Positions 10,690-21,367 of a stretch of DNA of 64,000 nt are shown here, piece by piece. The stretch lies in contig OY783196.1 in assembly GCA_963678675.1 (NCBI GenBank), positions 12,945,138 through 13,009,137 of the forward strand, in the 5' to 3' direction. Position 1 is the stretch's first letter, and every line of letters begins with the position of its first letter. A program made the position numbers and the translations under genes. Origin of the DNA: Xiphydria camelus (Eukaryota; Arthropoda; Insecta; Hymenoptera; Xiphydriidae). The notes under the pieces are model-generated. The model was not told the DNA's origin, did no database searches, and saw nothing but the letters and a program-made list of their open reading frames with translations.

Positions 10690-11528
10690 CGTAAATGTAA
10701 CTGGAAGTAAGCTACATCTTCCAGCCATATTTATATTATGTTAATAAAAAAACATGTTACATAAAATTTTTTACGAACGGAAGAGGGATACCTTATGAAC
10801 ATGTAACGATAATAGTCATGAGCCAAACATGTTTGCAATACGCAAACCGGGATGTTTGCTAAAACGTTATTGGCGTCAATGTCGACATTGATCGTGCGTC
10901 ATTCAACGTTATCATTGAGGTTTATACGATATCTTATTTGTGTTGTTTGAAAAATACATGTCATTGATTAATTTCAATAAGTTTCATTTTTCATGTAATT
11001 GTAAGTACGTGTTTTGCTAAATTAATTAAAAACTGTATATGAAATGTATATAAATAAAAACGTAAATATCGTTTCATAAGACCGTTTCAATGTTTACGTC
11101 AAAACGGCCTTAAAGTTCGAGGTTTGCTAAATTAAAAAAAAAGGATACATAATAAACTAGGGATGTGTAAAAAGAGGACAATGAGAGGTATTTTTACACA
11201 AACTTAAGAAATCCAAAAACCCATTTTTATGGGTCTGTGGTGGGGGTAACTTTAAAAAAAAATTTTTTTCCAAAATTTTTTCGCACTAGTTTTATAGACC
11301 GAGAAAAACCATACAACTTTTATTTCAACTTTTTCCCCTTATCTTTCACAGTTCGGGGGTTATTCCGTGAAGAAGAAAAATCTGCATTTTTTTCAAAAGG
11401 GATGATTTTACCCCTTAAAACCGTAATACCGCACCAATGAAATGTATTTTTGTATTACACTTGAACTACTCTACTTGCACACGTAATGGCGGAATTTTCT
11501 GAATTTTCGTGTTCCCTAACTTCCCGTG
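10690..11528 (-). repeat. Right TIR of the 3.5-kb transposon
   Basis: Inverted copy of 8034-8870. The outermost base pairs differ only at CAAGGG versus CACGGG. Confidence 0.85.
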
Positions 11529-11531
11529 TTA

Positions 11532-12345
11532 GTAATACCTAAAGTGGGGTTACTTTGCTCCATTTTTCGCACAGAATACGGAAAACGTTATTAAATAAAT
11601 TGATAGTGGGTACATACAAATTTCATATATTGATTATCCTTACGAAATAGCTTAAAAAAGCTTATGATACTAATAGCTGGCCGAAAAATATCGAGAGTAA
11701 CTATTTAATTTCTTTTCTTTGGTAGGTTCTAGGCATTGCTTTAACAAGTAAATCGTGTTTAGTATGGCCGTTGGAATAATTTAAGTCGTGGGATTACTTT
11801 GCTCCGCCAAAAACTCATGGAACAAAGTAACCCCACAATTGCCAGAAATATGAGTCGTTTCACAATTACCCAAATTTGTTTTTTTCTGATACGAAATTAA
11901 CAACTATTTTACTAGCAATGAGAAAAGAAAATATTAGAAATTCAGTAAGGGAGACCGGGGCACATTTGGACATTTAAAATTTGCCGTCCTAAAATATACA
12001 GATAAGGAAGACGTTCACCAATAATGCGTAAGAGGTCACTAGTAGTCTCTGTAAACATTTTCATGGCAGTCGCTGTTGTTGTGGTGGTTTTACTCCAAAA
12101 AGTTATTTTTGATGCAAAGAGTGTCAGTATTTTTAATGATTCTTTGTAAGTGTGTTAAGTTACTGTGTCTAGGAATAGTTTAATACCAATAATATGTCAA
12201 AATAGCACATTAAAATGTAATAATTTCCTGCAAATAGATTGCACAGTTTCTAACTTCAAAATTGTGTAAAGCAGTTTTAGTTTGGAATAGTAGGGTGGGG
12301 CACATTTGGACAAAGCCAGTCAAACTACGTTGGTCAGGTCATGAA
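11532..12345. other. Non-coding, with repeated short terminal motifs
   Basis: Contains GGGGTTACTTTGCTCC at 11545 and its inverted relative GGAACAAAGTAACCCC near 11820, bracketing about 290 bp. It also has two direct GGGGCACATTTGGACA words (about 11958 and 12297). Both look like ends of small non-autonomous elements. No coding signal. Confidence 0.55.
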
Positions 12346-12831
12346 GGAAGATGAAGCCTTTGTAGTCCGGTCAAAATAGGCATTCACCCTTGCGTAAATT
12401 CCCAAGAAGCTGAAAATTTACATGAACGTTAGGGATACCATTATAATAAAATTGTGAAAAGTTTCCATCGATCCCGTGTGTGCAAAAAATTGTATGCAAG
12501 GTCAAAGTTCGCAGAAATGGGTTTCTTGGATTTATTAGCGAAACGGTTAGCTTTATAATAAAAATAGTTCAGACAAGAATTGTAGATCATGCAATTCTCT
12601 ACAAAAATTGTTGTTACACTTTTTTCCTAAGATTCACCATTTCTGAGAAAAAGCCATTCTAAAGCTGTATTCTCCATAATATCCATGACTACGCTGCCTA
12701 TGTACATTATTGGGCGTATAATATAAGTAAAACTATTGGGTTGGTACATAATTATTGCGGCTTTTTCTTTAAAGATTGGCATTTTGTTTATTTGTTTTCA
12801 TTAAAATAATCTTCTCTATTTAGCTAATAAA

Positions 12832-13650
12832 ATGCGTGTCGAAAATCATGTCCATATTCGTCCATACCGTGAGTGCACCGGTATCCGGTCGTGTATGGGT
12901 ATCCGTCCACCGAAGGTCGGTTATGGAAATATTTAATATTTAACATTTTTAAATGTTTAAAATTTATTAATTTGTTTCGATGCGTGACGCTAACATCATG
13001 CTTTGAATGTATTTCGTTAGAAGAGTAGGTTAGGATTGGAAATCAGTAGTTCAGATGGATACGAAAAAATGTAAGTAACAAACGTAATAAAATATGTTTA
13101 AATCGATGAATAATATATTGTAATATAAATTAAAATTATTGGAAGTGCTGAAAAAGACATTTTATTATTGTAAAATTACGTTATTCGGTACCGGCGCAGA
13201 GCGAAAACAGACGGTCGAATACTGACCCTTTTGATCCTTCACTTTAAAATTTTATTATTTAATTATTATGAATCCCTTTTAAAATTTTTTTATTTTTTTA
13301 TTGGTGAAAAAGAGTCCATCATTGTATTATATTTACTCTTCTTTTTATATTTGGCCATGGTAATTAAATATTACATTTCCCGCTAAAAAAAATCTTACAT
13401 GGACGGATACCGGTGCACTCACATTATGCTCTACCACTTCGAGAAAGAATGGAAGGCGGCACAGTCATTTCGCGATCTCAACGAACTTTTCGGCGAGGGA
13501 ACGATCAGCAAAAGCCAAATTGAGAGATAGTTCGAAAAGTTCAAATCGGGCGATACAAACCTTACAGATGACGAAGGAAGAGGTCAACCATCTGATTTCG
13601 ACGACCAGGCACTTTTGGCAGCCGTGGAAGAAGACGACGTTTTTGAAAAG
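12832..13650 (+). pseudogene. mariner transposase N-terminus, left copy
   Basis: Starts ATG at 12832 (MRVENHVHIR), is interrupted by a 554-bp MITE (12869-13422), then resumes IMLYHFEKEWKAAQSFRDLNELFGEG...TISKS, the paired helix-turn-helix domain of mariners. An in-frame TAG replaces the Trp of the ERWFEKF block. Mariner similarity stops near 13637 at the palindrome centre. Confidence 0.85.
12869..13422. mobile_element. 554-bp MITE with GTGAGTGCACCGGTATCCG TIRs
   Basis: Ends GTGAGTGCACCGGTATCCG and CGGATACCGGTGCACTCAC. The opposite arm of the surrounding palindrome lacks it and shows the uninterrupted mariner coding sequence, so the insertion post-dates the inversion. The interior is AT-rich and non-coding. 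Confidence 0.85.
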
Positions 13651-14125
13651 AAGCCACGATTCATCTCCAGTGACGAGATTCTTCAGGAAAGATGCTTGCT
13701 CGTTTCGCTACAGCAAATCAGTGAAAATTCGTACATGTTCGGCTTTGTTGTGGTTGGAGAGTTCGTGGGGAACCCATACAGCCAATTTCCATACTTTTCC
13801 GAGCTTTTTGAGACGATGAATAATGGTCGAATGGTCCACATCAAAGTCGTCGGTCAGCATTCGTATTGCCAAGCTTTCGTCTTCTTCCACGGCTGCCAAA
13901 GGGCCTGGTCGTTGAAATTAGATGGTCGACCTCTTCCTTCTTCATCTGTAATGTTGTATCGCTTGATTTGAACTTTTTGAACCATCTTTCAACTCGGCTT
14001 TTGCTGATTGTTCCCTCGCCGAAAAGTTCGTTGAGATCGCGAAATGACTGTGCGCCTTCCATTTTTCTCGAAGTGGTAGAGCATAATATGACGAATATGG
14101 ACATGATTTTCGTCACGAATTTTAT
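13640..14125 (-). pseudogene. mariner transposase N-terminal half, right copy
   Basis: Reads leftward from about 14123 (start codon mutated to ATT) through the same helix-turn-helix region, then DESLAIRMLTDDFDVDHSTI and the helix HRLKKLGKVWKLAVWVPHEL. It ends with HVRIFTDLL, stop, RNEQASFLKNLVTGDESW, which contains the first catalytic Asp. It extends about 240 bp further into the gene than the left copy, forming the loop of the palindrome. Frameshifts and stops make it non-functional. Confidence 0.85.
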
Positions 14126-14590
14126 TAATTAAATAAAAAAGATTATTTTAATGAAAAAAAATAAACAAAATGCCAATATTAATGTATTAGTCACGCAGAC
14201 TAATAGTTTTACTTATATTATTCGTCCAATGATGTACATACGCAGCGTAGTCACGCATATTATGGAAAATACAACTTTAGAATGGCTTTTTCTCAGAAAT
14301 GGTGAATCTTAGGAAAAAAGTATAAGGACAATTTTTGTGGAGAATTGCATGGTCTACAATTTTTGTCGGAACTGTTTTTATCATGAAACTAACCGTTTCG
14401 CTAATAAATCCAAAGAACCCATTTCTGCGAACTTTGACCTTGCATAAAATTTTTTGCACACACGGGATCGATGGGAACTTTTCACAATTTCATTATCATG
14501 GTATCCCTAACGTTCATGTAAATTTTCAGCTTCTTGGGAATTTATGCAAGGGTACCCCTATTTTTTTAGGCCAACTTGACCGGACTATTG

Positions 14591-15130
14591 AATATCTTAT
14601 AAGTTTTTTGAGAAGAAGAGGCAACCGAGGATTTAATTTTCCAAATGTCGAAGACTCCGCAACTGTTAACAGAAAGGACATAATTGGCATATTACCAAAA
14701 CCGTCGGAGAGAAAGGGAACTACCCGAGTTCAAGCATATGTCCAATTTGTAATTTTGTAAATTTAAAGCATTTGTCCTGTAACATTGCAAATTGTGCACG
14801 TTACAATGTGACGCAATCCCTCACGTCACGCCGCTGGTCCCGCCATCCCCAGAGCATTGCTTAGAGTAGAAGCGTAAATAGAGCGTCAATAATTCGTTTT
14901 GTTGTATTAGAACCGACTACCGTATCTAGACCCGTTAGACTAGAATAGACTACGAAGACGCCAGAGCTGGAGGACAAGGGGCTGCAACGAGCGCCAGATG
15001 CCGCGCGGCAAGATGCCTACGACTTCCCTGCCAGGCGCAGGACTGGGACTTGCAGACGAGCAGCGTACTTGGCGAGGAGCGTAACCTGTGTAGACAGGCA
15101 CCCCGTTTCTTCGGCACGGATGGACCACTT
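14591..15130. other. GC-richer non-coding stretch, possible LTR remnant
   Basis: From about 14880 base composition rises. ATTCGTTTTGTTGTATTAGA near 14892 resembles the R/U5 end of an LTR, but no matching second LTR, primer-binding site or pol gene adjoins it. Treated as unassigned. Confidence 0.3.
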
Positions 15131-15325
15131 GGGAGTTAGCGTCGCATCGAGATTCTCCGCGTGATCCCACAGGGGAATATTCCGGAGGAATCTTCAGAAG
15201 CTAACTCCGTATCGGGATCCTCCGCATGATCTCACAGGGGAATGTTCCGGAGGAATCTTCAGAAGCTAACTCCGTATCGGAATCCTCCGCGTGATCCCAC
15301 AGGGGAATGTTCCGGAGGGATTCAT
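15131..15325. repeat. 65-bp tandem repeat x3
   Basis: Units start near 15131, 15199 and 15265, each with CACAGGGGAAT(A/G)TTCCGGAGG. GC-rich and non-coding. A degenerate fourth partial unit may follow to about 15360. Confidence 0.85.
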
Positions 15326-15593
15326 CGAGTAGTCATCTGTGAGGGGATAATTCCAGAGCCATGAGGAAATCCAGTGAGCTGTGCGTGCATCCGAACCAAC
15401 AAGGAAGACGATAGTGTCTTCGATTGGCGATCTACGGAGCGGGCGCGCAGCGGCGATCAGAGCGTTGCGCATGCAAATCAGCGGGGGAAGTCGATCACCA
15501 ATTCGATCGCGCAAAGGGCTCCTAGAGTGGGGAAGGGCCCTCTCTCCACCTAGCGAGCCGAAGCGATCCCCGGACTCTTCCTCTTTCGTGCGG

Positions 15594-17388
15594 ACTATAG
15601 TCCAGTAAAGATATCATTTTTCAAAAAAGTAATTTCCGGCAAGCTGGTTTTTTCAGGGTCGATGGAGGGGTGTCTCCCGAGTATCCAGCCAAAAAGTCAC
15701 CCTCCGCACCCCTGGCAAAATGTTGCAAAAGGGGTGATATTTGTTGTTATTAATTTTTTTTTTGAAAATTTTTTTTCCAGCTTGTATATAATAATATTCT
15801 CTACAACTTTGCCTAATAAAATTTTTTGATAACTTTGATTTTTCACGGTTCAGCGCCCATTATAAAGTATGTTCCTATCCATGCAGAGCCGCACAGTTGC
15901 AGGGACCTTTAAAATTACTTCGGCCAGGCTTGGTCGGTACTCGAGTCATTTATACCGGTAGATAGAAGTTTAGTCGGTAGTTAGAGTCATATTGTGTTTT
16001 GGGATGGTTTTTTTTGGGTCACTTGTACTTAATAAAAATCTATAGCGTTATAATTTTCTCATAATTAATTTGTTTAATGTTGATATTACACCGAATCGAG
16101 AAGTTATTCACAATCGTAATCATGGTGTCACTCAATTTGGTAATCAAAGTGTAATCACACTGAAATCAATGAAGTCAGTGTAATCACTAATTATGAGTGA
16201 TTATATTTTCTGTCGTTATGTTTCGGGAATTTTTTACAAGCAACATTTGCAATGAATTATTGCGAAGTTTTATGTGCTTATTTTTATCTAACATTTGTAA
16301 GCGAATTGGCAATTATTTATTTAAAAATGTGTCGACAGCAAATGCGACTTACGCTAGTGAAGTTCAAATGAGGGGAATTATATTGTTTTTACACTTTCCT
16401 TCGACATATGTATATTGAAATGATAACATGTCAAATTACTTTTCAATGTTAAATTAAACTACCTAAGAAGTTGGACCTGGATTCATTACAGACGTTTCTT
16501 GAAATAAATTTCCATAAATCGCTGTTATTTCTAATCGAATCACAATATCCTCTTTATATGTACTATGTGTAAAGAAAAAAGACTTGTGAATTATATTTTT
16601 TAACTAATATTGTTTCGATAAAAGATAGTCGGAATTCTGAATATCGGTTCTTACCGCTCAGTACCATCTCAATCCAAGTACCTTAGACCACCATATGTTG
16701 TACCTCGGGTCAGTAATACAACGAAGAAGAGATTTAATCAATTTACTTAAATATGTTTATTTATAAACACAAAACATTAGAAAAATACAAAAGGGGAATA
16801 GGTGCATAACATAACAAGTCGTCTATAACAAAATACGCCCATAGTTTTTATATTATTTTATATTATTGTACGTTTTTTCCACGATCCTGAGAAATCAGTA
16901 GCAATAACAGAAATTAGTGTCGAAATAATAAAACGTTTTAAAATAATATTACAAACAATAGCTAGTGGACATATTATAGATACCGAAAAATTCAGAGCAT
17001 ATGCGTTGGATACTGCACAAATATTTGTGGAAAAATATCCCTGGCATCTAATGCCACTAACCGTGCACAAGATTCTAATTCACGGGAATGTTTTCCCATA
17101 TAATGGGCGGTGGACCGTCAAAAATCAAAATTAGGACAAAATTTTATTAGACAAAGTTTTAGAGAATATTATTATGTACATGCTGAAAAAAGAAAATTTT
17201 CAAAAAAAAAATTAATAACAACAAAAACCACCCCTTTTGCAACATTTTGCCAAGGGTGCGGAGGGTGACTTTTTGGCTGGATACTTGGGAGATACCCCTC
17301 TATCGACCCTGAAAAAACCAGCTTGCCGGAAATTATTTTTTTGCTCCCCTATAAAGAAGGTCTACTTTTACTGGACTACTAGCGACGC
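15594..17388. mobile_element. 1.8-kb fold-back element
   Basis: Inverted arms of about 280 bp (15594-15870 and 17105-17388) share AATTTCCGGCAAGCTGG and AAAAAGTCACCCTCCGCACC-type words. The interior of about 1.2 kb is AT-rich with no credible gene. Near 15915 the interior holds CTTCGGCCAGGCTTGGTCGG, also found at 27660 and 29863 at the start of a spliced leader. Confidence 0.8.
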
Positions 17389-17768
17389 AGACGGATGAAC
17401 CTACCAGCGTTGCGGATTCTTTCCGGTAAGGGGTCGTCCATTAATCAGGTGAGGTCCAAAGGGGGAGGGGGGTGTTCGGCAAAAATCATGAAATATCACC
17501 AGGGGGAGGGGGGGGGGGTTGTAGTGAGATATCATGTGTATTTCAAATAAATCAGAGGTTATGAGACAAAAATTGCAAATGGCCGTCCTATACATAAGAC
17601 GCTGGACGCTAATGGGTTAACTTTAACCTGATTCTTGACGAATATTCTACTATAAATAGTGAATGAATAATTATCATAATCGCTACTGTTTTGAAAGAGA
17701 ACATATCAAATTATTTTAAAAAATTTAACGAGAACCTTCGAGAGCAGTCACTGTCATGTCCGATTTCT
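17389..17768. repeat. G-rich tract and left part of a 0.6-kb duplication
   Basis: G-rich sequence at 17461-17519 includes an 11-G run. From about 17580 the sequence matches 34825-35030 almost base for base, including GACGCTGGRCGCTAATGGG. The duplication continues beyond the two insertions at 19240. Confidence 0.85.
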
Positions 17769-18145
17769 ACCGTATGTATCATCCCGAATTAAACAAGCAG
17801 AGATACCGACATTGTCGAAACTTTACCGACGGTCAAGAATTTTATAGTTAGAGTTGGCTTGAGAAGAGTGCGCTGTGTGTGCTGCGTGAGAGCGGAAAAT
17901 GTCAAACGTCTGATTTCCCGATAGCTGTTAATTCAAGAGATCGAAGTGTTTCGTCTATTATTCAATACTTCGATTTCCCGAATTGACAGCTATCGGGAAA
18001 TCAGACGTTTGACACTTTTCGCTCTCACGCAGCACACACAGCGCACTCTTCTCAAGCCAACTCTAACTATAAAATTCTGTACCGTCGGTAAAGTTTCGGC
18101 AATGTCGGTATATCTGCTTGTTTAATTCGGGATGATACATACGGT
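17769..18145. mobile_element. P-family palindrome, 377 bp
   Basis: Near-perfect palindrome centred near 17957, outer word ACCGTATGTATC. It contains the family core CCCGATAGCTGTYAATTC twice in mirror image. The empty-site copy at 35030 reads TTTCTATATATGAC without it, so it inserted at a TA (TA|CCG...CGG|TA). Non-coding. Confidence 0.85.
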
Positions 18146-18146
18146 A

Positions 18147-19239
18147 TACAGGGTGTCCGTAAAGTATGGAAACGGTTGAATATCTCGAAAAGTACGCTTC
18201 AGAACGGGAAACGAAAAAATATGTATCCGATATTTTTTTTAAAACTATCAAATGATATCAAGATTGATCCCACACCCCAACCCCTGTGGGTGGGGCAGGG
18301 GAAGCTTCAAAATCTTAAATAGGAACCCCCACTTTTGATTGCATATTCGCATTCCACATTAAAAACTACATAACTTTTATTTGAAACATTTTTTTCGATT
18401 CGTGGCAGATGGCGCTATAATCGACGAAATTCAATTTTTTCGGTTTTTGCAATTGAGAGTCGATTTATTCGATTCTGTAATAGAATTGCGATAGAAATTT
18501 ACATTTGTTATTCTCATACTTGATATTTTTGTTAAAAATTTAATTTAGTTTTGCAAATTTGAAGTGCAGATGCGTTCTGTACCTGGAATTCCCCCGGCGG
18601 ACGGTATATTCCGGGAATCGTAGCTATTCTTTCACTAGTAGTCCGTTTTAATGATATCCGTTAACCTGAGTACACGTAAACAGGTACCGCTAATTGCCGG
18701 GCCTTCCGGACCCTCGAACCTCGATGTATTCCGAAAGGGATTATCCTTGAGTAATTAGCTTATTTTCTCTAATGGAATTTAGTACGTCACGGGGAATTCC
18801 AGGTACAGAACGCATCTGCACTTCAAATTTTCAAAACTAAATTAAATTTTTGACAAAAATATCAAGTATGAGAATAGAAAATGTAAATTTCTATCGCAAT
18901 TGTATTGCAGAATCGAATAAATCGACTCTCAATTGCAAAAACCGAAAAAATTGAATTTCGTCGATTATAGCGCCATCTGCCATGAATCGAAAAAAATGTT
19001 TCAAATAAAAGTTATGTAGTTTTTAATGTAGAATGCGAATATGCAATCAAAAGTGGGGGTTCCTATTTAAGATTTTGAAGCTTCCCCCTGCCCCACCCAC
19101 AGGAGTTGGGGTGTGGGATCAATCTTGGTATCATTTGATAGTTTTTAAAAAAATACCGGATACGTATTTTTTCGTTTCCCGTTCTAAAGCGTACTTTTCG
19201 AGATATTCAACCGTTTCCATACTTTACGGACACCCTGTA
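18147..19239. mobile_element. 1.1-kb fold-back with TACAGGGTGTCC ends
   Basis: Arms of about 445 bp (18147-18595 and 18798-19239), loop about 200 bp. It abuts the P palindrome at a TA and is followed by TATATGACTGGAG, the empty-site sequence at 35034, so TA is its target duplication. Ends TACAGGGTGTCCG and CGGACACCCTGTA. The arms contain AGATGGCGCTATAATCGA. No gene. Confidence 0.9.
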
Positions 19240-19271
19240 TATGACTGGAGTCGACCAACATCTCTCGAAGA

Positions 19272-19431
19272 GTCGGTGGCGTAATGCGAAAACGTTTCCT
19301 AGTCTCGAGGCATCTGGCATAGGATTTCCCAAAGATCGCAGGTTCAAATCCCGGTGGGGCACGGAAAAAAAGCGACACCTCTAGGCGGGTAAAGTCACTG
19401 TGTGCGTTCCCTTTTTGCAAAATCTACATAC
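19272..19431 (+). mobile_element. tRNA-derived SINE, copy 1
   Basis: Box A-like TGGCGTAATGCG and box B AGGTTCAAATCCC lie about 55 bp apart, the internal promoter of RNA polymerase III. A body with CGGAAAAAAAGCGACAC and CCCTTTTTGCAAAATC follows. The acceptor stem does not pair, so it is not a functional tRNA gene. Copies: 35062-35222 (plus) and 28325-28500 (minus, more diverged). Confidence 0.75.
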
Positions 19432-19439
19432 CGACAATT

Positions 19440-19643
19440 ATTTTGAAAGCGCACCGCATGACTGCACAGTGCTGTTGTAGTGACGATCGCTGTGCAGTCA
19501 CAGTAACCTCACTCGCCGTTGCCACTCCGTGTCGCCACTGTGACGTCCGCGGGGGCACGCACGATAAGGTCACTGTGATGTTTCCTAACTCCACCGCGTG
19601 ACGGCACAGTGCACTCGTAGTGACGAAACTTGGCTATCGGGGT
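19440..19643. repeat. S-type CAC/GTG-rich element
   Basis: Dense in CACNGTG and GTGAC/GTCAC words (CACAGTG, CACTGTG, CACCGCGTGAC), ending GGCTATCGGGG. The same composition recurs at 28185, 29640, 34690, 35240-35720 and 41100, often next to CCCCGATAGC or its complement. Confidence 0.65.
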
Positions 19644-19644
19644 A

Positions 19645-19957
19645 GAGATGGCTTGATAAGAGTGCGCTGTGTGTACTGCGTGAGAGCGAAAAGTGTCAAA
19701 CGTCTGATTTCCCGATAGCTGTCAATTCGGGAGATCGAAGTGTTTCATCTATTATTCAATACTTCGATCTCTCGAATTGACAGCTATCGAGAAATCAGAC
19801 CTTTGACACTTTCCGCTCTCACGCAGTACACACAGCGCACTCTTCTCAAGCCACCTCTAACTATCAAATTTTCAACCGTCGGCAAACTGCCGAAAACAAA
19901 TTTCAAGTTATCGGCCTTAGGTATCGGCGCTTGAGCGGTTTGGGCTCGGACATGCGG
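19645..19957. mobile_element. P-family palindrome next to the pogo-like gene
   Basis: Palindromic about the TTCATCTATTATTCAATAC loop near 19750. The right end extends through GCCGATAACT-type TIR sequence to GGACATGCGG at 19957, followed by TA. It abuts the transposase gene, whose frame runs into the TIR for about 55 codons, so the original stop codon has been lost or displaced. Confidence 0.8.
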
Positions 19958-21350
19958 TATGTGTTCAGTAGTACATTGGTCAATTTGTTGAGACCTTGGA
20001 GTACTTGCATTTAAGCTTTGATTGTTTGATACAAATTCTTCAATACAGTATAGGTTTTCCTCGAGGTTTTCTTTTACAGTGCTTCGGTAGCGCTTGAGTT
20101 TCTCTGGGTCAAGACGTGTTTCGGGATATTTTTTACGGTCACATGGAAATATACCCGTTGAAAGAAAGCCTCGCACAATATTTTGTTGTGTTAGACCCTT
20201 TTCCCAAACTGAACACAACAAATTGCAAAATTCTGATTTACTTAATTTTTTATTTTTATTACTTCTCTGCCAGCGTCCTAAAGCTTCATTCCATCTTAAC
20301 TTTAGGGGTCCGAAACAGTTTCTATCTAAGGGCTGCAGGACGCCAGTTGTATGTGGGGGAAGTTTCAATAAAACTATATTTTCGTCTACTGCTTTTTGAA
20401 TAGTGGCTACATCCATATGACTTATATGTCCATCTAATACGACAAGTAATGGTCTTTGCTTGACTGTCGTACAAAATTTTACAAACCATTCGTTAAATAT
20501 CTGACTCGTCATCCATCCTTTTTTAAACAAGCATACATTGTTCCTAAAAATAAGTTGTCTAGCTTTAGTTAACCTGCCTACCAGTCACTAGTTTAAAATA
20601 CTTTACTAACCTTTTAAGACATTGTCGCCTTTCCAAGATGACCACAAGTGAGCCCCTTGGAAAATTATGAGTGGTGGCAGAACTTCCCCAGCTGCTGAAA
20701 CGCAAGCCATCACTGTGGTGTTTTCTTCTTCAGAACCAGCGATTCGTCGATGGACTTTGTCACCTTTGCCAGCAACACCTCTTATTCTTCCTGAATCACT
20801 CGAAAAATAAGTTTCGTCTAAATTTCAGACAGAATTAGGGCTGCCTTCTAGATCATATTTTTTTAAAACGCTTTCAACGATGTCATACAAATTATATATA
20901 ACAAATGTGTGGGTCACTGGTTGCTTTATAACGACATGCCTCCAGTTGCTCTAATCTCTTCAAACTTAGTCGGTTTCTCTTACAAAAAGCTACAAACCAT
21001 TCCTTCCCTGGTTTAGAGTCTATGAAAACTGTTTTTATTTCATTTCGTTGCACATATTCTTGCACCACTTCCAGAACTTTGCGAGATAAGGCGAAACCCC
21101 ACTTGGCTAATATATTTAATTTATTCGCGAGATCTTCTTCTACATGTTTAGGGAGTGCCGTTTTTCGACCTTGTACTTTTTTTTCGATGCCTCTCAATCT
21201 CCGACTTAATAGGCTTTTGTCAATTTTATATTTCTCTTGAGCCTTGCGCAATGAAATTTTATTCTCCCTGATATCTTGCAGTGCATTTTCTAAGTCGTCA
21301 CTTGTAAAACTCTTAGGTGTGTGTTTTGATTTATATATTTCCCATTGTTC
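19958..21350 (-). pseudogene. pogo-like transposase with an intron
   Basis: Minus strand. The first visible exon starts after an AATTTTAG acceptor at 21350: a psq/CENP-B-type helix-turn-helix (DLENALQDIRENKISLRKAQ, then KIDKSLLSRRLRG), CENP-B-like RKVLEVVQEYVQRN and KPGKEWFVAFCKRN. The catalytic core is NLDETYF (first Asp), ACVSAAGEVLPPLIIFQGAH, PLLVVLDGHISHMD (second Asp) and LPPHTTGVLQPLDR. A 65-bp intron (20546-20610, GTTAGT...TTTTTAG) keeps the frame across the junction (VLKRNNVCLFKKG). One in-frame TGA (20825-20827) stands where DDE_1 proteins often have a Trp or Phe before NLDET. Pogo transposases use TA targets. The first coding exon was not found. Confidence 0.8.
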
Positions 21351-21367
21351 CTAAAATTATTTAAAGT

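Larger units (their letters stand above)
8034..11528. mobile_element. 3.5-kb DNA transposon with about 830-bp TIRs
   Basis: Ends CAAGGGAAGTTAGGGAAC and GTTCCCTAACTTCCCGTG. TTA lies immediately outside both ends (8031-8033 and 11529-11531), a likely 3-bp target duplication. The TIRs extend inward to about 8870 and 10690. Between them lies one decayed DDE transposase gene on the minus strand. TIRs this long are unusual for the pogo-like transposases the protein resembles. Confidence 0.85.
12350..14590. mobile_element. 2.2-kb composite palindrome with two opposed mariners
   Basis: The left arm (about 12350-13637, lengthened by an insertion) and right arm (about 13880-14590) are inverted copies. 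The outer about 380 bp of each arm is non-mariner repeat DNA (AGTCCGGTCAA near the edges). The inner part is the 5' end of a mariner whose left ITR-like start TTGGGTTGGTACATAAT is at 12736. Because the mirror symmetry passes through the mariner boundary, the inversion arose after mariner had inserted. Confidence 0.85.

Noticed and set aside
14940..15608. Arg/Ser-rich frames on both strands
   Set aside because: Caused by GC-rich 65-bp tandem repeats; no domain or consistent frame.
19184..19420. Frame containing APPGFEPAIFGKS
   Set aside because: A classic false protein produced by reading a tRNA-like box B region; interpreted as a SINE.
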